Part shown: one piece after another, positions 34,556 through 42,455 of the stretch
Layout: each line of letters begins with the position of its first letter
Numbering within the stretch: position 1 is the first letter of the stretch
Source of the DNA: Spirochaetota bacterium
GTDB lineage: Bacteria; Spirochaetota; Spirochaetia; Treponematales; UBA12059
Assembly (NCBI GenBank): GCA_022703505.1
Contig: JAKLDN010000002.1
Coordinates: 248,001 to 312,000 of the forward strand
DNA length: 64,000 nt
Direction: 5' to 3'
The notes under the pieces: model-generated
The model's input: only the letters and a program-made list of their open reading frames with translations
What the model was told of the DNA's origin: nothing
Database searches by the model: none
Made by a program: the position numbers and the translations under genes

Positions 34556-34741
34556 GCGCGTCAGCGCTTCGTTGCCGTCTCTCGTATCGAGGAAGAACGC
34601 GAAGCGTAGGGGTTATCGACGAAGCGCGTCAGCGCTTCATTGCCGTATCGAGGATAGACGCGCAGCGAGAGGTCATCGACGAAGCGCTCCGCACTTCGTT
34701 GCCGTATCGAGGATAGACGCGCAGCGTCTATCCTCGATACG
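34556..34741. repeat. Array of three REP-like 'gacgaagcgc...cgttgccg' units ending in a perfect 18-bp hairpin
   Basis: Three related units (about 34558-34620, 34618-34680, 34678-34741), each with a GAAGCG/CGCTTCGTTGCCGT core followed by TATCGAGGA(T/A)(A/G)GA. The last closes with CGTATCGAGGATAGACGC, loop GCA, and its exact complement (34703-34741). The hairpin overlaps the last codons and the stop of the leftward PII-like gene. Confidence 0.7.
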
Positions 34742-35891
34742 TGACCGCCTTCTCCACCGTCGTGATCTCCACCAGCCCGTAGACCTCCGGCTCGAAGAGA
34801 CCCCGGTCCGCCAGGGCCGCCAGGATGTCGTCGGTGAGGTCGGCGGGTACGATCAGGTCGCAGGTCTCCCGGGCGTGGGAGGGCGAGGTTTCCCGATGTT
34901 CCGCGGCCGCGCCCGGGAGGTCCCGGTAGCCCAGGCGCATGAGGGTGGCGCCGCCGGCTCCCGCCTCCATGGCCGCCCGCACGAAATCCCCGGCCCGTCC
35001 CTCGTCGCAGATCACCGAGAGGCAGGCCAGGGCCGGACCTTCGTCGGTCTGCCCGCCCCGGCCGCGGGAGGGAGCCGTGATCCTCCTCCAGTCCGTGGAG
35101 CCCTGGAGGGAATCCACGGCCAGGATGACCTGTTCCATGGAGGCGACGTGGCGCCTGCGGGAGCGGCTCATCCTCGTGTTGACCGCCGCGGCCCGGACCC
35201 GGCAGCGATAGATGAAGCCCTGCCCCGGCCGGTCCAGCCGGGCCTTGTGCACGGCTATGTTCTCCGCCAGGGGGCCGTCCGCGGCGGGCACCAGGAAGTA
35301 GATGACCTCCTTGTCCACGGGGATCGTGATCCGGAGCAGTCCCAGCTTGTTCCGCAGTCCCATGCCCTGGCCGTAGGTCACCACGGGCACGCAGAGCCCC
35401 ATCTCGAGCACGGTACGAGCCAGTGCGTCCCCCTGTCCCCGTTGGACGATGCAGGTCAGGGCCGTGTAATCCTGCAGCCCGGAAGGGAGTCTGAGCCGGT
35501 CCGGGAGCGCACCCTTCCCGTGAATCGGTCCCTCGCCCGATTCCGGGCTTGGAGTAGCTTCCCCGCCCGGGGCTCCCCGCACGATCTCCGCGGGCTCCAC
35601 GAAGAGGCTCCCCCGGCCCGGGAGGGCGAGGCCCGTGAAGTCCGATATCCGGGCGCAGATCTCCTCGGCCCGATCCGGCGGCGCGTAGAAGCGGTAGATG
35701 TCCGCCGCCGAATCCTCCAGCTCCACCCGGGGAACCAACCGGAACATCCCGGCGCGGTCCGCCAGGGAGACCTGCTTGCCCCGCTGGACGAAGGTGTCCC
35801 GGAGTCCCGAGTCCTCCAGGGCCGAAAGGATGGAAGATCCCAGGGAGGATGCCGCGATGCAGGTGATCTTGGATACGCGTTCCTTATTCAT
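34728..35891 (-). CDS. PII-like protein with apparent repeated GlnB-fold domains, DUF1538 partner
   Basis: A 387-residue protein starting MNKERVSKITCIAASS. It seems built of PII-like ferredoxin-fold units. Unit one is about 6-105. Unit two, about 150-275, has LTCIVQRGQGDALARTVLEMG and VVTYGQGMGLRNKLG, a T-loop-like stretch. Unit three, about 295-385, has ACLSVICDEGRAGDFVRAAMEAG. PII-type proteins sense nucleotides or small molecules and gate transporters. It lies 8 bp downstream of a DUF1538 membrane protein and probably regulates it. The last codons lie inside a palindromic repeat. Confidence 0.7.
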   Translation of the reverse strand: MNKERVSKITCIAASSLGSSILSALEDSGLRDTFVQRGKQVSLADRAGMFRLVPRVELEDSAADIYRFYAPPDRAEEICARISDFTGLALPGRGSLFVEPAEIVRGAPGGEATPSPESGEGPIHGKGALPDRLRLPSGLQDYTALTCIVQRGQGDALARTVLEMGLCVPVVTYGQGMGLRNKLGLLRITIPVDKEVIYFLVPAADGPLAENIAVHKARLDRPGQGFIYRCRVRAAAVNTRMSRSRRRHVASMEQVILAVDSLQGSTDWRRITAPSRGRGGQTDEGPALACLSVICDEGRAGDFVRAAMEAGAGGATLMRLGYRDLPGAAAEHRETSPSHARETCDLIVPADLTDDILAALADRGLFEPEVYGLVEITTVEKAVTYRG

Positions 35892-35899
35892 GTCCCGCC

Positions 35900-37867
35900 T
35901 CACAGGTCGTCCAAATTCACGGCAAGGGCCCGCCGCGCCCTGAGCCGTACCGCCAGACCGGACGACAGGACCGCCAGGATCGGGAAGACCGAGGCGGCGG
36001 CCACGACGCCGAAGCTGTCCAGGGCGGCGGATCGCTCGCCGATCCCCAGGCCCGCCGCGATGACCAAGGGGACGGTGATGGGCCCCGTGGTGACCCCCGC
36101 GGAGTCCCAGGCGATGCCGATGAACTCGTCGGACGAGAAGGCCGTGAGGATCAGGGCCGCCAGGTAGGGGATACCCAGCACCAGGATCAGGGGCAGGTCC
36201 AGGAGGATGCGCGCGAATCCCGCCGCCATCCCGAAGCCCACCCCCACGGCCACGGTTCGCACCAGGAAGGTCCGCTTGTAGGTCCCCGTGGTCAGCTCCT
36301 CCAGGGTGGAGCCCAGGGCGTTCAGGGATGGCTCGGCGAGGGTGGCCCCGAAACCGAGGACGAACACGAAGAGCAGCACCGCGGCGTATCCCGCCCATTC
36401 GGGGGCGTCCGCCAGGATGGGGCGCTGGACGGGGATGTGGACATAGGTTCCCGCCCGGGAATCGAAGCGGGTCCGGTCGAAGGGAAGGAACTCCGGTCCC
36501 TCCGGCCTCGCGACGGGTAGGTATTCCAGGGTGCCCTCGGGTCCCCGGGCCCGGAGGACCAGGGACTCGTCGATTCCCTGGAAAGTCTCCGCCCGGTCGG
36601 GTCGGGGGGAGGAGGTATAGGCCTGGGGGAGGGATCTGCCCGCCTCCCGGCCCAGGATGTTGAGCCCCCGCTCCATGCCGATGCCGAACAGGAAGAGCCC
36701 CGCCACCGCGAAGCCGAGGCCCAGGAGCATCTCGTCGGCGTTGGCGATGCGTTCCCGAAGCAGGAGCCGCAGGGTGAAGATCAGCACGAAGGACAGGGGG
36801 AGGATGGCTTTGAGGGCGTCCGCGAGGTGGACGGTCAGGGGGCCCCGCAGGAAGGAGGAAGATTCGGCCGTGGAGGGCGGAAGGTCCTCGGATACCGGAG
36901 TCGCCGCCGAATCGAACCAGCGTTCGTAGTCCTCGGTCCCCAGCTCCCGGGCCGCCAGGTCGCGCAGGCCCTCCGCGGAGCCGATAACGAACTCCGCCTT
37001 GGCGCGGGCCTCGGGGGCGAAGAAACCCGCCCGGTCCGAGGGGGCCGGGGTGCGGGGTCCCAGCGACAGGGCCAGCAGGAGGACCGTCAGGACCGGCAGG
37101 GCGGAGGCCAGGGTCACGACCCCCAATCCCCCGGAGGATCCGTCCCCGCGGCCCACGATCCGGGACACCCCGATGCCCAGGGCGATCACGAGGGGGACCG
37201 TCACGGGTCCGGTGGTCACCCCTCCGGCATCCCAGGCCAGCCCCGCCGCGGGGGCCAGGACCGGGTCCAGGGCGGCCCAGAGGGACAGCCCCAGGAGGAG
37301 GGGAACGAGGGTGAACAGGAAGGGCTTCAGGGACCAGTCCCGGATGAACCGGAACACCCCCAGCACGACCGCGATACCCACTCCCACGGCGATGGCCGCC
37401 ACGAGCCAGGGGGAGCCCCGGTTCAGAAGGAGGTAGAGCATCGGCGCGTCCCAGGGTCGGACGGCGCTACCCTGGGCCCGGAGGAAGCCGATGGCGGGTT
37501 CCGCCAGGGTCGCGGTGATGCCCAGGACCAGGGAAAAGAGGACGATCCCCGCCCCCCGGGCCCGGGAGGGCAGGCGGAGACCGCAGCGCTCCCCCAGGGG
37601 CATGACCCCCAGGAAGAGTCCCTCCAGGAAGAGGGCCAGCCCCGCGGCCACGGCCCCGATCCCGGCGGCCACCGAAAGTGCGCTTTCGATGGGCCGGCGC
37701 AGGACGAGGAACTGGAAGGCGGCCAGGTAGAGGACCAGGAACGATACGGCCCGGACCTGGGCGCCCAGCTTTCCCCGGGCGTAGCCCAGGATCATGGAGG
37801 CGCTTTGTCGGATCGGAATGCGCACTTGGCCTTTCCGGGACGCGGAGCCGAAGGACGATCGAGGCAT
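35900..37867 (-). CDS. DUF1538 duplicated multi-pass membrane protein (putative transporter)
   Basis: A 655-residue protein with about 14 hydrophobic helices in two homologous halves. Each half ends with the DUF1538 signature: WDAGGVTTGPVTVPLVIALG in the first, WDSAGVTTGPITVPLVIA in the second, followed by Pro-containing helices. A soluble region (about 280-345) separates them. The substrate is unknown. The downstream PII-like protein suggests regulated transport. GGAG lies 8 nt before ATG. Confidence 0.82.
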   Translation of the reverse strand: MPRSSFGSASRKGQVRIPIRQSASMILGYARGKLGAQVRAVSFLVLYLAAFQFLVLRRPIESALSVAAGIGAVAAGLALFLEGLFLGVMPLGERCGLRLPSRARGAGIVLFSLVLGITATLAEPAIGFLRAQGSAVRPWDAPMLYLLLNRGSPWLVAAIAVGVGIAVVLGVFRFIRDWSLKPFLFTLVPLLLGLSLWAALDPVLAPAAGLAWDAGGVTTGPVTVPLVIALGIGVSRIVGRGDGSSGGLGVVTLASALPVLTVLLLALSLGPRTPAPSDRAGFFAPEARAKAEFVIGSAEGLRDLAARELGTEDYERWFDSAATPVSEDLPPSTAESSSFLRGPLTVHLADALKAILPLSFVLIFTLRLLLRERIANADEMLLGLGFAVAGLFLFGIGMERGLNILGREAGRSLPQAYTSSPRPDRAETFQGIDESLVLRARGPEGTLEYLPVARPEGPEFLPFDRTRFDSRAGTYVHIPVQRPILADAPEWAGYAAVLLFVFVLGFGATLAEPSLNALGSTLEELTTGTYKRTFLVRTVAVGVGFGMAAGFARILLDLPLILVLGIPYLAALILTAFSSDEFIGIAWDSAGVTTGPITVPLVIAAGLGIGERSAALDSFGVVAAASVFPILAVLSSGLAVRLRARRALAVNLDDL

Positions 37868-37897
37868 CGGAACTCTCCGGATTCTTGGTCTACCTTC

Positions 37898-37926
37898 ATT
37901 CTATACGCGGAGGGGCCCCGAGTGAA
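37898..37926 (-). promoter_or_regulatory. Promoter TTCACT-17-TAGAAT for the DUF1538/PII-like operon
   Basis: -35 at 37921-37926, -10 at 37898-37903, 30 nt before the start codon. Confidence 0.45.
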
Positions 37927-37984
37927 GGGAACCCGCCGCGGCCGTCCGGTTCGGATGCGAGTTTTCGGTTTTTTCACCTCCCCT

Positions 37985-38013
37985 TTGAAATTATCCCCGC
38001 ATTTTGGTAGAGT
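37985..38013 (+). promoter_or_regulatory. Promoter TTGAAA-17-TAGAGT for valS
   Basis: -35 TTGAAA (37985-37990) and -10 TAGAGT (38008-38013) in an AT-rich stretch; leader of about 63 nt. The leader is too short for a T-box. Confidence 0.55.
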
Positions 38014-38082
38014 TTCTCCCTATTCGCGGTCCGCGCCGCTCCTCGGGGAGCGCGGGAGAACGCAGCGACGAAGGGAACGCCC

Positions 38083-40767
38083 ATGAAAGCCATCGAACTC
38101 GCGAAAGCCTACGCCCCCAAGGAATTCGAGGACCGCATCTACGAGTCCTGGGAGTCCGCCGGCCACTTCAAGCCCGCGGGAGAGCCCGGAAAGAAACCCT
38201 TCGTCATCGTCATTCCTCCCCCGAACGTTACGGGGGTCCTCCACATGGGGCACGGCCTCAACAACTCCCTCCAGGACATCGCCATCCGGTACAACCGGAT
38301 GCTCGGACGCCCGACCCTCTGGGTGCCCGGCAGCGACCATGCGGGCATCGCCACCCAGCACGTGGTGGAGAAGAAACTCCGGGCCAAGGGGATCCTCCGC
38401 CGGGACCTGGGCCGGGAGAAGTTCGTGGAAGAGACCTGGAAGGTCGCCAACGAACACCACGACATCATCAAGAAGCAACTGGAGAAGATCGGCTCCTCCT
38501 GCGACTGGACCCGGGAGCGCTTCACCCTGGACGAGGGCCTTTCCAAGGCCGTCCGGGAGGTCTTCGTCACCCTCTACGAACGGGGACTCGTGTACAAGGG
38601 CGAGTACCTGGTGAACTGGTGCACCTCCTGCGGCACCGCCCTGGCGGACGACGAGGTGGACCACGCGGACGAGGCGGGGGGGATGTACCACATCCGCTAC
38701 GAGATCGTCGATCCCCCGGCCGGCTCCCCTCCGGAGGGCGGGTGGACGGTGATCGGCGGGAAGGCCTACATCGAGATAGCCACGACCCGGCCGGAGACCC
38801 TCCTGGGGGACACCGCCGTCGCGGCCCACCCGGAGGACCCGCGCTACGCGGCCCTGATCGGGAAGAAGGTCAAGCTTCCCCTGACGGACCGTACGATCCC
38901 GATCATCGCGGACTCCTACGTGGACCGTGCGTTCGGGACGGGCCTCGTGAAGATCACCCCCGCCCACGACCCCAACGACTTCGAGGTGGGCAACCGCCAC
39001 AACCTGGAGCGGGTGAACATCCTGACCCCGGACGGCAGGCTCTCCGACGCGGCTCCGGCCAAGTACCGGGGCCTGGCCGTCAAGGAGGCCCGGAAGGCGG
39101 TGACGGCGGACCTCGAGGCCGCGGGCCTTTTCGTCCGGGAGGAGAAGATCAGCCACTCCGTGGGCCACTGCTACCGCTGCCACTCCGTCGTGGAGCCCTA
39201 CCTCTCGGAGCAGTGGTTCGTGCGGATGAAGCCCCTGGCCGAGAAGGCCCTCAAGGTCTGGCGGGACGGAGACGTCCGGTTCTACCCCCAGCGCTGGGAG
39301 AACACCTACGAGCACTGGCTCACGAACATCCGGGACTGGTGCATCAGCCGCCAGCTCTGGTGGGGGCACCGGATCCCCGCCTGGTACTGCGCCCACTGCG
39401 GCAAGACCGTGGTGGCCCGGGAGGATCCCCTGGAGTGCCCGTACTGCAAGTCCACGGAGCTGACCCAGGACGAGGACGTCCTGGACACCTGGTTCTCCTC
39501 CTGGCTCTGGCCCTTCAGCACCCTGGGCTGGCCCAAGGACACCGCGGACCTCCGGAAGTACTACCCCACCAGCGTCCTGGTGACCGGGTACGACATCATC
39601 TTCTTCTGGGTGGCCCGGATGATCATGGCGGGCATGGAGTTCATGGAGAGGTCCCCCTTCCGGGACGTGTGCATCACCACCCTGATCCGGGACAAGCAGG
39701 GCCGGAAGATGTCCAAGTCCTTGGGGAACGGGATCGATCCCCTGGAGATCGTGGACGAGTACGGGGCGGACGCCCTCCGCTTCACCTTGGCCTTCATGTT
39801 CACCGCCTCCCAGGACGTCCTCATCGACAAGGAGGACTTCAAGCTGGGCTCCAAGTTCGCCAACAAGGTCTGGAACGCCTCCCGGTACATCCTGGGCAAC
39901 CTGGAGGGCCGGGAGCTCCGGGCCCCGGGCACGGCGGACCTGTCGCCCCTGGACCGCTGGATCCGGCACCGCCTTTCCGAGGCCGCCGGTACCGCCCGGG
40001 CCGCCCTGGAGACCTACCGCTTCAACGACGGGGCCCAGGCGGTGTACGAGTACTTCTGGAACGACTTCTGCGACTGGTACATCGAGGGGACCAAGCTTTC
40101 CTTCCGCTCCGGGGACGAGGCGGAGAAGGACCGGGCGGCCACGGCCATCCTGGACGTCCTGGAGGAGAGCCTCCGGCTCCTCCATCCCTTCCTGCCCTTC
40201 GTGACCGAGGAGATCTACCGGATGCTCCCCAACCGGCGAGGGGACCTGATCGTCCAGCGGTATCCCGAGGCGGACGCCGCCCGCCGGGATCCCGCCCTGG
40301 CCGCGGAGTTCGAGACCGTGATGGAGTTCGTGCGCCTGGTGCGCAACCTCCGCAGCGAGTTCGGGATCGAGCCCCAGAAGGCCGTCGCGACCGCCGTACG
40401 CTTCGAGGCCGGGGCGGCCGCGGCCGGATCCTTCCCCCGCTGGGTCCCCCTGGCGGCCCTCCTGGTGAACGGGCCGGATCCCGAGGTCGTGACCGCCAAG
40501 CCCGAGGGATCCCTGGCCCTGGTGGGCCGCGGCTTCGAAGCCTACGCGAAGGTGAAGGACGCGGTGGACGGCGCGGCCCTGGCCCTGAAGTTCCGCAAGG
40601 AAGCGGAAAAGGAACGGGGCTTCGCCGAACGCGTCCGTGCCAAGCTCGGCAACGAATCCTTCCTCAAGTCCGCGCCTCCGGAGGTCGTAGATAAGGAAAG
40701 GGAAAAGCTGGCCGAGGCGGAACGCCGGGCGGCCAAACTGGAGCAGTACGTGAAGGAGCTTGCATGA
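38083..40767 (+). CDS. valS: Valyl-tRNA synthetase
   Basis: An 894-residue class I synthetase. PPPNVTGVLHMGH is the HIGH-type motif, the CP1 editing domain spans about 200-340 (TTRPETLLGDTAV), and KMSKSLGNG is the KMSKS loop. The anticodon-binding domain and a C-terminal coiled coil (about 830-890) complete it. It charges tRNA-Val with editing of Thr. The stop overlaps the start of the HD gene (ATGA), making a two-gene transcript. Confidence 0.97.
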   Translation: MKAIELAKAYAPKEFEDRIYESWESAGHFKPAGEPGKKPFVIVIPPPNVTGVLHMGHGLNNSLQDIAIRYNRMLGRPTLWVPGSDHAGIATQHVVEKKLRAKGILRRDLGREKFVEETWKVANEHHDIIKKQLEKIGSSCDWTRERFTLDEGLSKAVREVFVTLYERGLVYKGEYLVNWCTSCGTALADDEVDHADEAGGMYHIRYEIVDPPAGSPPEGGWTVIGGKAYIEIATTRPETLLGDTAVAAHPEDPRYAALIGKKVKLPLTDRTIPIIADSYVDRAFGTGLVKITPAHDPNDFEVGNRHNLERVNILTPDGRLSDAAPAKYRGLAVKEARKAVTADLEAAGLFVREEKISHSVGHCYRCHSVVEPYLSEQWFVRMKPLAEKALKVWRDGDVRFYPQRWENTYEHWLTNIRDWCISRQLWWGHRIPAWYCAHCGKTVVAREDPLECPYCKSTELTQDEDVLDTWFSSWLWPFSTLGWPKDTADLRKYYPTSVLVTGYDIIFFWVARMIMAGMEFMERSPFRDVCITTLIRDKQGRKMSKSLGNGIDPLEIVDEYGADALRFTLAFMFTASQDVLIDKEDFKLGSKFANKVWNASRYILGNLEGRELRAPGTADLSPLDRWIRHRLSEAAGTARAALETYRFNDGAQAVYEYFWNDFCDWYIEGTKLSFRSGDEAEKDRAATAILDVLEESLRLLHPFLPFVTEEIYRMLPNRRGDLIVQRYPEADAARRDPALAAEFETVMEFVRLVRNLRSEFGIEPQKAVATAVRFEAGAAAAGSFPRWVPLAALLVNGPDPEVVTAKPEGSLALVGRGFEAYAKVKDAVDGAALALKFRKEAEKERGFAERVRAKLGNESFLKSAPPEVVDKEREKLAEAERRAAKLEQYVKELA

Positions 40768-41462
40768 ACGGGAAGCCCCGGGAGGGTGGGAGCGTGAAGG
40801 CGCCCGTCGTCCCGGAGGAATCCACAGCCCCGGACTCGCCGACGACCGGGGGCTTCGATCCCGGGCCCCTGGCCCCGTTCCACCCTGGCTTGGAAGACGA
40901 GGGGCTCATGGACTCCGAGGCGATGATCCGCCTCAAGGAGATGCACTTGGCCCCCTACATCCAGCTGGCCACCACCCTGGTGGGCAAGCGGAGGCGGAGC
41001 GGGGGCAACATGTTCCGCCACCAGATCGACACCTTCGGCATCCTGATGGACTACGGGTACATCGACTCGGTCCTCCTCAAGGCTTCGGTGATCCACGACC
41101 TCCTGGAGGACGTGCCCGACTTCGACCGGGACGCCATCCTTTCCATCGACGAGGAGAGCCCGGAAGTCTACAAGCTGGTCCTGGAAGTGACCCGCCGGCC
41201 CATCGAATCCAAGCAGCAGTTCCTGGAACGGATCCAGCGCTTCGGATCCAAGCGCGCCAAGGTCCTGAAATGCGCGGATCGGATCAGCAACATTATCTCC
41301 CTGGGGTACGTGACGGACATGCGCTTCATCAAACGATACACCGACGAGACGGAGGCCCTGATCTTTCCGATCGCCCAGTCCGCGGACAAACGCATGCTGG
41401 AGGAGCTCGAGGAACTGGTAGCCTCCCGCCGGGAAAACCTGGCGACGAAGTTCGAGATATGA
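40764..41462 (+). CDS. HD-domain phosphohydrolase (SpoT/RelA hydrolase-like)
   Basis: A 232-residue protein. After a disordered N-terminus (about 1-50), HD residues appear as His86 in FRHQIDT, His111-Asp112 in IHDLLED and Asp172 in CADRISN. The HDLLED form is that of RelA/SpoT (p)ppGpp hydrolase domains, so it could be a small alarmone hydrolase; this is inference. No synthetase, TGS or ACT domain is present. Translationally coupled to valS. Confidence 0.8.
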   Translation: MNGKPREGGSVKAPVVPEESTAPDSPTTGGFDPGPLAPFHPGLEDEGLMDSEAMIRLKEMHLAPYIQLATTLVGKRRRSGGNMFRHQIDTFGILMDYGYIDSVLLKASVIHDLLEDVPDFDRDAILSIDEESPEVYKLVLEVTRRPIESKQQFLERIQRFGSKRAKVLKCADRISNIISLGYVTDMRFIKRYTDETEALIFPIAQSADKRMLEELEELVASRRENLATKFEI

Positions 41463-41473
41463 GGGGTTGCGGC

Positions 41474-42145
41474 ATGAAACAGTGGACCCGGGCCGAGCTG
41501 GCCAAGGCGATCGATCACAGCCTCCTCAAGGCGTTCAGCACGGAGAGGATGGCGGAGGAGCATTGCGCCGAGGCTCGTGCGTTCGGGTTCTACGGAGTCT
41601 GCGTGAATCCCTACTGGGTGCGCTTCTGCCTTCGGAAGCTCGCGGGCAGCGGGATCGCGGTCTGCACCGTAGTCGGCTTCCCCCTGGGGGCGAACGCCCC
41701 GGAATCCAAGGCGGAGGAAGCCCGGCTCGCCGTCCGGTCGGGGGCCGGGGAGATCGACATGGTCATCAACGTCGGCGCCGCCAAGTCCGGGGACTGGAAG
41801 GCCGTGGAGGAGGACATCCGGGGGGTCGTGGCCGCGTCCGGCCCCGCGGCGGTGAAGGTCATCCTGGAAACCTGCTACCTGAACGGGTCCGAGAAGGCCC
41901 GCGCCTGCGAGGCGGCGATCCGGGCGGGCGCCCGCTATGTCCAGACGAGCACGGGCTTCGGGACCGGGGGCGCGAGCGTGGACGACATCCGGATCCTACG
42001 GGACGCGATCAGGGACCGGGATCTCCGCATCAAGGCCTCCGGCGGCATCCGGACCTACCACGACGCCGTTCAGCTCCTGGAGGCCGGCGCGGACCGGATA
42101 GGCGCAAGTTCCGGCGTCGCCATAGTCTCGGAACTCCCCGAATAG
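41474..42145 (+). CDS. DeoC-like aldolase with Gln in place of the Schiff-base lysine
   Basis: A 223-residue TIM barrel of the deoxyribose-phosphate aldolase family. Asp95 (EIDMVINVG) and Lys187 (IKASGGIRT) of the catalytic set are kept, but the Schiff-base lysine motif VKTSTGF reads VQTSTGF (Gln157, codon CAG at 41942-41944). It is therefore probably inactive as an aldolase or uses altered chemistry. ATG 41474 with GAGGGG upstream is chosen over an in-frame ATG at 41459. It follows the HD gene by 11 bp. No encapsulation peptide is present, unlike the BMC DeoC. Confidence 0.82.
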   Translation: MKQWTRAELAKAIDHSLLKAFSTERMAEEHCAEARAFGFYGVCVNPYWVRFCLRKLAGSGIAVCTVVGFPLGANAPESKAEEARLAVRSGAGEIDMVINVGAAKSGDWKAVEEDIRGVVAASGPAAVKVILETCYLNGSEKARACEAAIRAGARYVQTSTGFGTGGASVDDIRILRDAIRDRDLRIKASGGIRTYHDAVQLLEAGADRIGASSGVAIVSELPE

Positions 42146-42172
42146 CATGCCCGTATCCGGTCCGCACCGTTC

Positions 42173-42228
42173 GTGAAGATCGACGAAGCGCGAAGCGCTT
42201 CGTGGCCGCGGGGCGCGCCGCGCCCCGC
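42173..42228. repeat. REP-like 'gacgaagcgcgaagcgcttcg' unit, copy 1
   Basis: GACGAAGCGC hairpin followed by GGCCGC and a perfect CGGGGCGCG/CGCGCCCCG GC palindrome. The first 36 nt match copy 2 at 42351 with three changes. Confidence 0.65.
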
Positions 42229-42230
42229 GC

Positions 42231-42281
42231 CGGATCGGAGCAAGTTCCGGCGTCGCGATCGTATCGGAGTTGCCGGAGTAG
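42231..42281 (+). pseudogene. Remnant of a second deoC gene (last 16 codons plus stop)
   Basis: The frame encodes RIGASSGVAIVSELPE and TAG, the same 16 residues that end the intact deoC-like gene 85 bp upstream. The DNA differs at about ten mostly third-codon positions. The near-purely synonymous divergence means this was once selected coding sequence, not a recent copy. The body of the gene is missing and a REP-like unit lies directly against its left edge. Confidence 0.7.
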
Positions 42282-42350
42282 TCCTGCGGAAAATCGCCGA
42301 AGCCTTGGCTTCGGCGCCGCCGGGCCCGCGGCCCGGCGCCCCGTCGGTAC

Positions 42351-42408
42351 GTGAAATTCGACGAAGCGCGAAGCGCTTCGTGGCCGCCGGGCCGAGGGCC
42401 CGGCGCAA
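42351..42408. repeat. REP-like 'gacgaagcgcgaagcgcttcg' unit, copy 2
   Basis: Same order as copy 1: GTGAAATTCGACGAAGCGC, hairpin, GTGGCCG, then CGCCGGGCC-gag-GGCCCGGCG. Confidence 0.65.
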
Positions 42409-42414
42409 TTGCAG

Positions 42415-42455
42415 AGCAGGTTGTAGAAATGCTAGAAGCATTTCTACAACCTGCT
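42415..42455. repeat. Perfect 19-bp palindrome overlapping the DeoR-family stop codon
   Basis: AGCAGGTTGTAGAAATGCT, loop AGA, then the exact complement. The stop TAG of the leftward regulator gene (42454-42456) overlaps its right edge. Related to the element at 19968-20008. Confidence 0.75.

Larger units (their letters stand above)
42146..42453. other. 308-bp convergent intergenic region made of repeats and a deoC remnant
   Basis: No intact gene. It holds, in order, a REP-like unit, a 17-codon deoC tail copy, two GC hairpins (about 42292-42345), a second REP-like unit and the start of a perfect 19-bp hairpin. Confidence 0.75.
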
